A DNA stretch of 6,427 nt from an uncultured Clostridia bacterium. GTDB lineage: Bacteria > Bacillota > Clostridia > Oscillospirales > Oscillospiraceae. Under the pieces are notes generated by a model. That model was not told where the DNA came from, searched no databases, and saw only the letters and a program-made list of their open reading frames with translations. A program made the position numbers and the translations under genes. Of the stretch, positions 1-6,323 are shown piece after piece. The stretch is from positions 1-6,427 of the forward strand of contig CALCRH010000314.1 in assembly GCA_937894515.1 (NCBI GenBank), read 5' to 3'. The stretch's first letter is position 1. Every line of letters starts with the position of its first letter.

Positions 1-1
1 A

Positions 2-928
2 GCCGAGCAGCATCGCCTTCAGCCCGATCAGGTTGTGGTTCTGGCAGCAGTCGTACTGCGGATGCTGCACGCGCTCGCCCTGCTCGTACGGCTCGAACAT
101 GAGGACGACCATGCCGCGGCGGACGACGTCCACGCAGGCGCGCCGGTAGATGTCGCCGTCCTTGCGGCCGTGCCCGCAGCTCATCACGACGGCCGGATAC
201 GGCGCCCGATGGGCGGGATCCGTCGGCACGAAGAGATTGGCGGGGACGACGAGTCCCGGCATCGACTCGAACGTGACGTGCTCGACGCGGTACGCCCCCT
301 TCTCGAACGTGCGCACGCTCCTGAAGTTGAGCGGCGTCCGTTCCGGCAGCGGACCGATCGCCTCCAGCATCTTCGCGCGCATCTCCCGGCGGCGGGCTTC
401 GCATTCCGAGCGGTTCTTCACGCGGCGCCAGGCCGAGTCGGCGGCCGCATCGGCCTCGGCGACGCGCCGGTAGACCTCGCTCCAGCTCGACGCATCCGCT
501 CCGGGCGGAAGGAACTTCCTGGCAACGGCGCGGGACAACCGCCGGTCGGGCGAAAGGTCTTCCGGCTTCGCCGACGCCAGCGCCTGCATCTCGGCGTAGA
601 GACGCGCCGCGTCGCGCACGACGATGGGCGATTCGCCGCGATTGAACAGCGTCAGCGCCTCGTCCGCCGATGCGCACAGGCGATAAGGAGGGATGTAACG
701 CGGCCAGATGAACTTCTCATGGACTTCGCTCGCAAGCTTCCCCTGGACAATGAAGAGGTGGTCTTTCTCAAACACGTCCGGACAACGCCCGAGCGCAGCG
801 GCGAAAAGCGGCAGCGACTTCGGATCCTCCGTCTGCCACCGCACGACAATCTTCCGTCCGCCCGGCACGCGTGCGAGAATTTCGTCAACACCGTCCAGAC
901 GTCCGTCCGCGGTCATCTTGACATCGAG
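2..928 (-). pseudogene. Partial alpha/beta hydrolase, acetyl-xylan esterase/cephalosporin-C deacetylase type
   Basis: The minus strand reads without a stop for ~309 codons and is cut at both ends: the left edge removes its C-terminus and the junction near 920-946 removes its start. The second half has the features of AXE1-like hydrolases: a helical stretch with LGPLP-like 'IGPLPERTPLNFR', then 'VEHVTFESMPGLVVPANLFVP', then 'PYPAVVMSCGHGRKDG' (beta strand plus oxyanion-type HG turn), then 'RRGMVVLMFEPYEQGER' (the family's D/E-x-x-GQGER-like strand) and 'HNLIGLKAMLLG'. The nucleophile serine elbow and the catalytic His would lie beyond base 1, so activity cannot be judged. Such enzymes remove acetyl groups from sugars and polysaccharides. 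The first ~150 residues are not recognised. An 'LFNRGES' segment there resembles the end of a preceding hydrolase domain, which would make this a tandem-domain protein, but that is inference. Base composition is much more GC-rich than the mobile element to the right. Confidence 0.65.
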
Positions 929-1120
929 GACGATGCCGAAGCCTTCGTCGTCTTTTCTGTCGAAAAGAACCGCAATAAGGCCGAGATCACGGTCCATGCA
1001 GCCAATACCTATTTCCGCGCCAGTGAATCCACCTCCGATATGTTCGCATCCGTCGATGCGGCGATCTCTTCCCTCGAGCGCCAGATCCGCAAGAACAAGA
1101 CCCGTCTGGAAAAGAAGATC
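926..1120 (+). pseudogene. hpf: Internal fragment of ribosome hibernation promoting factor (HPF/RaiA/YfiA family)
   Basis: About 65 codons match the second half of the HPF S30AE domain: 'DDAEAFVVFSVEKNRNKAEI' (the acidic turn and beta strand after the first helix), then 'YFRASESTSDMFASVDAAI' (the strand and start of the second helix), then 'LERQIRKNKTRLEKK' (the very conserved basic helix end). In the family this protein binds the 30S subunit near the mRNA/tRNA path and promotes inactive 100S ribosome dimers in stationary phase. The N-terminal strand-helix and the C-terminal dimerisation domain of long HPF are both missing. Upstream, the same frame is antisense to the hydrolase. Downstream it passes in frame into htpG at LEKKI. 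No ribosome binding site or plausible start belongs to it, so it is a gene fragment and not a working gene. Confidence 0.8.
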
Positions 1121-1912
1121 CACACCGAGCTGTTGTCGATGCTCAACAATGAGCGGGAAAAATACGAGAAGTTTTTCGAAAACTTCGGTCTACAGCTCAA
1201 ATACGGGCTTTACTCCGACTACGGGATGCACCGCGACGTCCTGCAAGACCTGGTGCTTTTCCCGTCCTCCTTTGAGAAAAAGCCGGTCACGCTGGCGGAA
1301 TATGTCTCCCGGATGAAGGAGGGGCAGAAATATATCTACTACGCCTGCGGCGAAACGGCGGAGAAAGCCGCCGCCCTGCCGCAGACCGAGGCGGTTACCG
1401 AGCAGGGGTATGAGATCCTGTATCTGACCGCCGATGTGGATGAGTTCGCGCTCAAGATCCTGCACGCCTACGAGGAAAAGGAGTTCAAGTCCGTCTCGTC
1501 CGGCGATCTCGGCTTTGATCTGCCGGAGGAGGAAAAGAGCGAGCCGACCGACGAGCAGAAATCCCTCTTTGAGGCGATGACGGCGGCGCTGGATGGCAAG
1601 GTCGCCAAGGTGCGCGCGTCCAAGCGGCTGAAAACGCACCCGGTATGCCTAACCAGTGAGGGAGAAGTCTCACTGGAAATGGAAAAGGTGCTCAACGCCC
1701 AGCCGGGCGAGCAAAAGGTCAAGGCGGAGCGGGTGCTGGAGATCAACGAAAACCACCCGATCTATGCCAAGCTAACGGCGATTCGCGACGACGCCGACCG
1801 GGTGAAAGCGTATACCGAGCTTTTGTACGGGCAGGCGTTGCTGATTGAGGGGATGTCGGTCGAGGACCCCGTTGCTTTCTCCAATACGCTGTGCGATCTG
1901 CTGTCGAAATAA
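1106..1912 (+). pseudogene. htpG: C-terminal part of Hsp90 chaperone HtpG, N-terminus replaced by hpf sequence
   Basis: From LEKKI to the TAA at 1910-1912 the protein is the end of HtpG. It shows 'NEREKYEKFFENFGLQLKYG', the middle-domain region that contacts client and ATP lid, then 'KKPVTLAEYVSRMKEGQKYI' and 'YYACGE', then 'GYEILYLTADVDEFAL', then the C-terminal dimerisation domain with 'LKTHPVCLTSEGEVSLEMEK' and 'VLEINENHPI'. The end 'LLYGQALLIEGMSVEDP' is typical of clostridial HtpG. Full HtpG is ~620-640 residues. Here only ~268 remain, and the N-terminal ATPase (GHKL) domain and part of the middle domain are absent. The open frame upstream comes from hpf and then from antisense hydrolase sequence, so the full open frame should not be read as one protein. 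A strong terminator follows 14 bases after the stop, so the 3' end is natural and only the 5' side is disturbed. Confidence 0.92.
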
Positions 1913-1926
1913 CTGCCTGTTTCCCG

Positions 1927-1959
1927 GGGCACCGTCCTTTGCGGACGGTGCCCTTTTTT
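1927..1959 (+). terminator. Rho-independent terminator after htpG
   Basis: A perfect 11-bp stem, GGGCACCGTCC (1927-1937) pairing with GGACGGTGCCC (1943-1953), has a 5-base loop and is followed by six T residues (1954-1959). It starts 14 bases after the htpG stop. On the other strand the hairpin is not followed by a T run, so it acts in the plus direction only. Confidence 0.9.
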
Positions 1960-2095
1960 CGTATGCGTTACGCCCAAGCCGAAAATGTAGTGAAGACGTC
2001 CTCGACATCCCGCGCAGGCAACCTGCCTTTGCAACAAAAAGGGGAGGGGACAGAGCCGCTACGAGATAAGTAGGCTTATTCACCGAAAAACACAA
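1960..2095. other. Gene-free spacer, possible end of the integrated element
   Basis: No gene is supported here. It lies between the htpG terminator and the terminator of the serine recombinase, the position where elements of this type usually join the host chromosome. It contains two short inverted repeats: GCAGG-CAA-CCTGC (2014-2026) and ATAAG-TAGG-CTTAT (2066-2079). Large serine recombinases use att sites of ~40-50 bp with a 2-base core, often next to the recombinase gene, so one of these could belong to an attachment site. Only one end is visible, so no direct repeat can be matched. Confidence 0.3.
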
Positions 2096-2130
2096 AAATC
2101 CCTCTGCCGGTTTTTCCGACAGAGGGATTT
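2096..2130 (-). terminator. Terminator of the recombinase gene, probably bidirectional
   Basis: AAATCCCTCTG (2096-2106) pairs perfectly with CAGAGGGATTT (2120-2130). After one mismatch the stem continues with CGG/CCG around a loop of five T. In the minus direction it starts 20 bases after the recombinase stop and is followed by TTTTTGTGTTTTT if the stem's own T residues are counted. On the plus strand it is followed by GTTTTT, so it could also stop transcription coming from htpG. Confidence 0.82.
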
Positions 2131-2150
2131 GTTTTTAGCTGTTGAATAAT

Positions 2151-3911
2151 CTATTGAAGATTATTTGCCTTCCTTAATCGCGGCCTGTCTTTCTCCAATT
2201 CGGTTAGGGACGGGGAGGATACCCCGAATTTTACTTCGGGGTTCCCGTTCTCTTTGCCGTCCACATGGCACTTGATCGGATCATTGCCGCCGCCGAACCG
2301 CAGATACCATTCAAAGTGATCCTCAAAGATGACGATTTTCTCTACATAGGCATCAATGACGCTTTCGGGGATGCCGTTTTCAAAGTATTCCGGTGCATTG
2401 TACTGTGAAAGTGCAAACCGGAGCGTCTCGATCTTGTCGCTGTAATTCACGACGGTATCTTCCTTTTTCGGAAGCAGGGCTTCGATCTCATCCTTTAAGG
2501 TGTCGATCTTGACTTGTGTTTCCGTGCTCTGCTTCAAGAATACCTCTGCGGTGATCTCGCCGTCCATGCGCATATCCATGAGTCGGTCAATGCGGGACTG
2601 CATCTTTTGGAGTTCTTCCTGCTTTGCGATAAAGGTGTATTTGGTATTGCTGTCGGTTTCCGGCACATCGTCAATGTGAGCTTCCAACATGGAAGTTGCG
2701 AGCTTCAACACCTCATCACGGTTGTCAAGAAACTCTCTGAAAATATACATCGCCATCATTTCGAGTTTCCAACGCTGTACCATAGGCGAATTGCAATAGC
2801 CCTCATACGGCAGACCTTTTTTCTTGCGGCTTTCGGGTGTGCCGTTTGCAGTGACTGAACGGCACCGATAGGCAATTTTCTTCGTCTTGCCCGCACCCGA
2901 CCAATGGGTACGGTTGACGCCGGAGCCGCAGGAGCAGACGAGCAGTCTGCCCCAGATGTCTTTCGGCAGTGTTTTTCCTTTGCACTGTCTTCCGTTCGGG
3001 GTTTGTTTTGCGGGATTGGTTCTTGTTTTCATAATTGTTTGCACCCTTTCATATTGTTCGACCGTTACGATCGGTTCGTGTCTGCCCGGCGTTTGTGTGA
3101 GTTCGACTTCGCCGTAGTTTTTGACTTTCTTCTGCACGAGGAAATCCGGCGTGTACTCTTTGTGATAGGTGAGGATTCCGCAGTAAAACGAGTTTTTCAG
3201 CACATGGGAGATCACCGTACAATGCCAATTCGATTTGCCGGTAGAGGTCAGCCGTCCCTGCCGTTCCAGTTCATCCTTGATCTGCATCAGCCCGTGACCG
3301 TCAAGGTACATATCAAATATCAGCTTCACGGTTTCCGCTTGCTCGGGTTCGATCAAAAAGTCAACATGCTTTTTGTTGTCATCGTCTATGGTTTCTTTTC
3401 GTCGATATCCGAGAATGCTTCCGTTCCCGTAATACACGCCGTTTTCAAATGAGGTCTGCTGACCGGCTTTCACCCGGACGGAGGTCTTGCGGCTTTCGTC
3501 CTGCGAAAGAGACGCCATGATCGTCAGTCGGAATTCGCCGTCCCCGTCCGAAGTCTTGATATTATCGTTGATAAAATAGACATCCACCTTGTAGGTTTTG
3601 AGGAGCCGTGTATAGTTCAGCGTATCGACCGTATTGCGGGCAAAGCGGGACACCTCACGGGTGAGGATCATATCAAACTTGCCGCATTTGGCATCAAATA
3701 TCATTTGCATGAACTGCGGCCGCTTTTCGGCGGATGTGCCGGTAATGCCTTTGTCAACATACCAGTCCACGACCTGCCATTCGGGGTGCATCGCCAAAAT
3801 CGGTTTGTACCAATCAAGCTGGTTTTCGAGAGCGTTGATCTGCGCCTCATGCTCGGTCGAAACACGGGCGTAGATCACGATTCGCTTGGGTGTGGGATTT
3901 GTTTCAATCAT
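2151..3911 (-). CDS. Large serine recombinase (integrase of a mobile element)
   Basis: This 586-residue enzyme would integrate and excise the element through a covalent phosphoserine link to DNA. Domain order is typical. Residues ~9-150 are the resolvase-type catalytic domain, with 'IVIYARVST' carrying Arg16 and the nucleophile Ser18, and 'DMILTREVSRFARN' carrying catalytic arginines at 85, 89 and 92. Residues ~165-300 are the 'Recombinase' DNA-binding domain ('SILGYRR', 'EPEQAETVKLIFDMYLDG', 'VLKNSFYCGILTY'). A zinc ribbon follows with Cys326, Cys328, Cys350 and Cys373. Residues ~425-480 form a coiled coil containing 'MDGEITAEVFLKQ', the part that in related integrases controls synapsis and direction. 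The length is normal for the family and all key residues are present, so it looks intact. The start is fixed by AAGGAGG at 3919-3925, 7 bases upstream. Its ATG overlaps the stop of the preceding small gene (ATGA), so translation is probably coupled. A terminator follows at 2096-2130. Confidence 0.96.
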   Translation of the reverse strand: MIETNPTPKRIVIYARVSTEHEAQINALENQLDWYKPILAMHPEWQVVDWYVDKGITGTSAEKRPQFMQMIFDAKCGKFDMILTREVSRFARNTVDTLNYTRLLKTYKVDVYFINDNIKTSDGDGEFRLTIMASLSQDESRKTSVRVKAGQQTSFENGVYYGNGSILGYRRKETIDDDNKKHVDFLIEPEQAETVKLIFDMYLDGHGLMQIKDELERQGRLTSTGKSNWHCTVISHVLKNSFYCGILTYHKEYTPDFLVQKKVKNYGEVELTQTPGRHEPIVTVEQYERVQTIMKTRTNPAKQTPNGRQCKGKTLPKDIWGRLLVCSCGSGVNRTHWSGAGKTKKIAYRCRSVTANGTPESRKKKGLPYEGYCNSPMVQRWKLEMMAMYIFREFLDNRDEVLKLATSMLEAHIDDVPETDSNTKYTFIAKQEELQKMQSRIDRLMDMRMDGEITAEVFLKQSTETQVKIDTLKDEIEALLPKKEDTVVNYSDKIETLRFALSQYNAPEYFENGIPESVIDAYVEKIVIFEDHFEWYLRFGGGNDPIKCHVDGKENGNPEVKFGVSSPSLTELEKDRPRLRKANNLQ

Positions 3912-4090
3912 TCGTTTTCCTCCTTTTCATTATTTGCGATGACGAACTTCGAGAGATCGACGATTTCGGCATAATCGTTCAGAATATTGCGATACATATA
4001 TGCCGGGATGTGTCCGTCCTTGTAAAGCTGTTCGATCAGTTTGAGCGCCGCATAACACATTGCAGGATCGTTCGATTTAATTTTACTCAT
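3908..4090 (-). CDS. 60-residue protein of unknown function, translationally coupled to the recombinase
   Basis: The start at 4090 (MSKIKSNDP) is chosen because a full AAGGAGG lies at 4097-4103, 6 bases upstream. The same frame is open further up, but only inside the end of parB and without a binding site. The protein is small and mostly helical: 'YAALKLIEQLYKDGHIPAYM' followed by 'YRNILNDYAEIV', then a charged tail 'NNEKEENE'. The helix-'DGHIP'-helix layout recalls SHOCT-type short domains ('L...G.IT..EF...'), but the match is only in pattern and I do not claim the family. The stop TGA overlaps the recombinase ATG as ATGA, and parB ends 25 bases upstream, so the three genes probably form one transcript. 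Position and size suggest an accessory factor for the recombinase, for example a directionality factor, which is inference from context. No Cys pair or clear helix-turn-helix is visible. Confidence 0.78.
   Translation of the reverse strand: MSKIKSNDPAMCYAALKLIEQLYKDGHIPAYMYRNILNDYAEIVDLSKFVIANNEKEENE
3919..3925 (-). promoter_or_regulatory. Ribosome binding site of the recombinase
   Basis: The minus strand reads AAGGAGG, 7 bases before ATG 3911. It lies inside the last codons of the upstream 60-codon gene, so ribosomes finishing that gene expose or reuse it. Confidence 0.85.
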
Positions 4091-4096
4091 ACATTT

Positions 4097-4103
4097 CCTC
4101 CTT
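4097..4103 (-). promoter_or_regulatory. Ribosome binding site deciding the start of the 60-codon gene
   Basis: The minus strand reads AAGGAGG, 6 bases before ATG 4090, in the 25-base gap after parB. It supports a separate gene here and rejects a longer product starting within parB. Confidence 0.85.
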
Positions 4104-4115
4104 GCAAATGTGCGA

Positions 4116-5051
4116 TTACAGACATGGACCGTCATCACGGCGGCGGGGCTTCTTTTGCACCTCTTGCTCGGCTCTGCGGGCACAGTCTTCTTCAAGGAGA
4201 CGGAAAAGATAGTCAAGACAGTCTTTCGGTGTGTCGCACCCCTGCGGGACAAGCTCACGAATCTTTGCCATCGGAAGCTTCAGCGTTTCCACCTGATTGG
4301 GTTTCAGCTCGTCCAAAATGGCGAACACTCTTTCACGGTCAAGCGTTCCGGCATCTTCCTCTCTGTGCATACGGATCGTCTGTGAATGTGACGGGAAAAC
4401 CTCGTTGTCGTCAATATAATCGACGACTTCACGCTGATTATCTTCGCTGAGAAAAGAGAGTTCAACGGCGGGAGAAAAGGCAATTTTCTTTTCGTCAACG
4501 AATTTCAACAATTCGGGAACAAGGTTTGTCAAACGGATATAGCGTTGAACAGTACGCCCACTTTCTTTTTCAGAAACTTCCTCACGGGACTTGTGGCCAA
4601 CTTGTCCACAAGTTTTGCCTTGATGGGAAAGAGCATCCATTTTCATCTTGTAGGCAAACGCTTTTTCGCTTGGCAGGAGTGTTTCACGCTGATTGTTGGA
4701 ATCGACCATCAAAAGCGTGGCTTCGTCGCGGTCGATGTCAGAATAGACGATAGCGGGGATTTCCTTCATACCGAGTTCTTTTGCCGCCTTCACACGGCGA
4801 TGCCCGGAGATGATTTCGTACTTTTCGTCTTTGTCATCAAGCGGACGAACAAGAATGCGGTTAAGAATCCCAACCTCACGGATGCTTGCTTTCAGTTCCT
4901 CCATAGATTCGCCGTTCTGCACCTTATACGGATGATCCTTAAAATCTTGGAGCTTATCGATTTTGATGGGCTTTTGCGTCGTCTTGTATTTCTTCTCAAG
5001 AGCCGGCGCAGTTTCGTTTTTGACCTCTGCGGTCAGGTTTTCTTTTTTCAT
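4116..5051 (-). CDS. parB: ParB/Spo0J-family partition protein of the mobile element
   Basis: This 311-residue protein has the ParB layout. Residues ~27-120 form the N-terminal nuclease-like/CTPase domain, with 'GESMEELKASIREVGILNRI' (helix after the C motif), 'YEIISGHRRVKAAKELG' with the GHRR box (83-86) that binds nucleotide in ParB proteins, and 'IPAIVYSDIDRDEATLLMVD'. After 'NNQRETLLPSEKAFAY' comes the helix-turn-helix region (~125-200): 'SREEVSEKESGRTVQRYIRL', then 'TNLVPELLKFVDEKKIAFSP'. The tail is highly basic ('KKPRRRDD'). Chromosomal and plasmid ParB work with a ParA ATPase and parS sites. No parA is in the window, so this may be an orphan ParB acting in element maintenance, transfer or regulation, as is common for ParB-like genes next to relaxases in clostridial elements. 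The start at 5051 has AGAGG at 5061-5065, 9 bases upstream. A 111-base leader with an inverted repeat separates it from the relaxase gene. Confidence 0.93.
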   Translation of the reverse strand: MKKENLTAEVKNETAPALEKKYKTTQKPIKIDKLQDFKDHPYKVQNGESMEELKASIREVGILNRILVRPLDDKDEKYEIISGHRRVKAAKELGMKEIPAIVYSDIDRDEATLLMVDSNNQRETLLPSEKAFAYKMKMDALSHQGKTCGQVGHKSREEVSEKESGRTVQRYIRLTNLVPELLKFVDEKKIAFSPAVELSFLSEDNQREVVDYIDDNEVFPSHSQTIRMHREEDAGTLDRERVFAILDELKPNQVETLKLPMAKIRELVPQGCDTPKDCLDYLFRLLEEDCARRAEQEVQKKPRRRDDGPCL

Positions 5052-5060
5052 ATATTTTTA

Positions 5061-5065
5061 CCTCT
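5061..5065 (-). promoter_or_regulatory. Ribosome binding site of parB
   Basis: The minus strand reads AGAGG, 9 bases before ATG 5051. It is weaker than the two AAGGAGG sites downstream in the same gene string. Confidence 0.6.
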
Positions 5066-5086
5066 ACTTTCGTATTTTGTTTTTGT

Positions 5087-5141
5087 CTGCCGTTTCTGAA
5101 AGAGAGAGTAATTATCAAAGTAAGAGTTCTTGAAACGGCAG
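5087..5141 (-). repeat. 10-bp inverted repeat in the relaxase-parB gap
   Basis: CTGCCGTTTC (5087-5096) and GAAACGGCAG (5132-5141) are exact reverse complements separated by 35 bases. The repeat lies ~20 bases upstream of the parB ribosome binding site. Each arm also sits next to a small local palindrome (TTTCTGAAA at one side, TTCTTGAA at the other). It could be an operator, or could form a stem in the mRNA leader of parB. The GTTTC/GAAAC halves recall the half-sites of parS, but the spacing differs from the canonical 16-bp site. There is no T run, so it is not a terminator. Confidence 0.45.
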
Positions 5142-5162
5142 TACGGTTTTTGTTTGTCATAT

Positions 5163-6323
5163 TCATAACTGCCTTTCTTGGTTGTTTTTGGATTGTTTTT
5201 CTTTTGCTGTGTCGCCGGGTATTATTGGTGCCTTGAACGGTTCCGGTGGGTTTTCTCCGAGTAGCTCTGCCGCTTCCGTTCGGCTGCGGTCAAAGCGATC
5301 TCGTTCACAGAAGCCGTAGGTCTCGCTGAGCTTTTTGACGGCGGCGTATTCTTTGGTTGGGCGAATGTCCTGCCGTGCTTTTTCAAGCTCGGTCTTGTCG
5401 GCGGAGTCGGCTTCGGTTTGTGCATCACGGTACGCTGTGAGCTTTTCCGTCATCTGCCGGTCAAGCTCCTCACCCCATGCTTCGTATTCGTCGAGCCGTG
5501 TTTCAAGTGCGGGGACACTGTATTCGGCGGCATACTGTTTGAGCATAGAAGTACGGGAGGACAGATCGGAGATTTCCTCGTTCAGCGTTCTGATCTCGCT
5601 TTCCAAAGCAGTACGCTTTGTTTTGTTAAAGAACTTTGGCAGGGCGTTCAGTTCCTTTTGCAGTTCATCCCGCCTTGCCTTTTTCTCCGACAGCGTTCCG
5701 TCTGCTGATTTGTACCGTGCACTATAATTGTTTTGCTCTTTGATCTTTTCACGGGTTTCATAAATGCTGCTTCGGTTGACACGCTGTTCATAGCAGAGCA
5801 TTACAATATCTGCGTGCAGGTCTTCGAGTTTTTCCACCAACATAGAAAGAAGCACTCCGATGGATTTCAGCAGATATTCCACTGCCTGTACCCAATAGCG
5901 AAGTGCCTCGTTATCAATGCGGATCAGGTCATTCATCTTGCGTCTGTCAGACGGTTTGCCTTTGCGTTCCAGAGCAATAGCGGCGACACCGAGATGCACG
6001 GTCGGTTGTTCCGTAATGCCTCTTGCCTTGAAACTGCGGTGGTCGATCGTTGCGGTAAAACCGTTTCGCTCAAGGTAACGGTTAACTTCTTCTGCCCACG
6101 CTTTCCGCCAACGGAAAAGCTGTTCGTCCGAGTTCCACCTTTCGGTGATGGGATTTTGCCTGCCGTACTTTGAACTTTTTGGGTGCTTGTTCAGCCGTTC
6201 ATAGCCGTCTGCTTCGGACGGCAGAAGATATTTCTTTTTGCCGTTTACAAGATAAAGGTATTGCTTCTCCCACCCTTGCTTTTGTGCCGACAAAAATTCA
6301 GAGGCGGTGAATGCTTTTTCTTC
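5163..6323 (-). pseudogene. MobA/MobL-family relaxase, N-terminal catalytic domain missing
   Basis: Relaxases of this family nick the transfer origin and pilot the strand during mobilization. What is visible is the end of the relaxase domain and the C-terminal half. It begins 'EEKAFTASEF' and 'GWEKQYLYLVNGKKKYLLPS', then 'SKYGRQNPITERWNSDEQLF' with 'RWRKAWAEEVNRYLERNGF', then 'IDHRSFKARGITEQPTVHLG' and 'ALERKG', all hallmark stretches of MobA/MobL proteins. A long charged coiled-coil region follows (~residues 150-320 counted from the TTG at 6293) with a hydrophilic tail. The N-terminal catalytic part, with the nicking Tyr and the His-x-His metal site, should lie upstream. Instead the frame meets TGA at 6326-6324 and the sequence beyond is not relaxase-like. 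The only start inside is a TTG at 6293 without a binding site, and it would give a protein lacking catalysis. This is a truncated gene, an interrupted one or a joining artefact. The stop TGA is at 5165-5163. Confidence 0.87.

Noticed and set aside
35..925. Plus-strand open frame upstream of hpf, rich in Arg, His and Ala
   Set aside because: It is antisense to the hydrolase. GC-rich DNA leaves long open frames on the opposite strand, and the minus frame has family motifs while this one has none.
35..1912. A 625-residue fusion protein
   Set aside because: It combines antisense sequence, an HPF piece and an HtpG piece. There is no ribosome binding site at the first ATG and no biological unit, so it is annotated as separate fragments.
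2904..3452. 182-codon plus-strand frame inside the recombinase
   Set aside because: It is fully antisense to the zinc-ribbon and DNA-binding region of an intact recombinase and has no recognisable motif.
4091..4258. Longer version of the 60-codon protein starting at 4258
   Set aside because: The extension lies within parB and crosses the ribosome binding site at 4097-4103, which points to the start at 4090.
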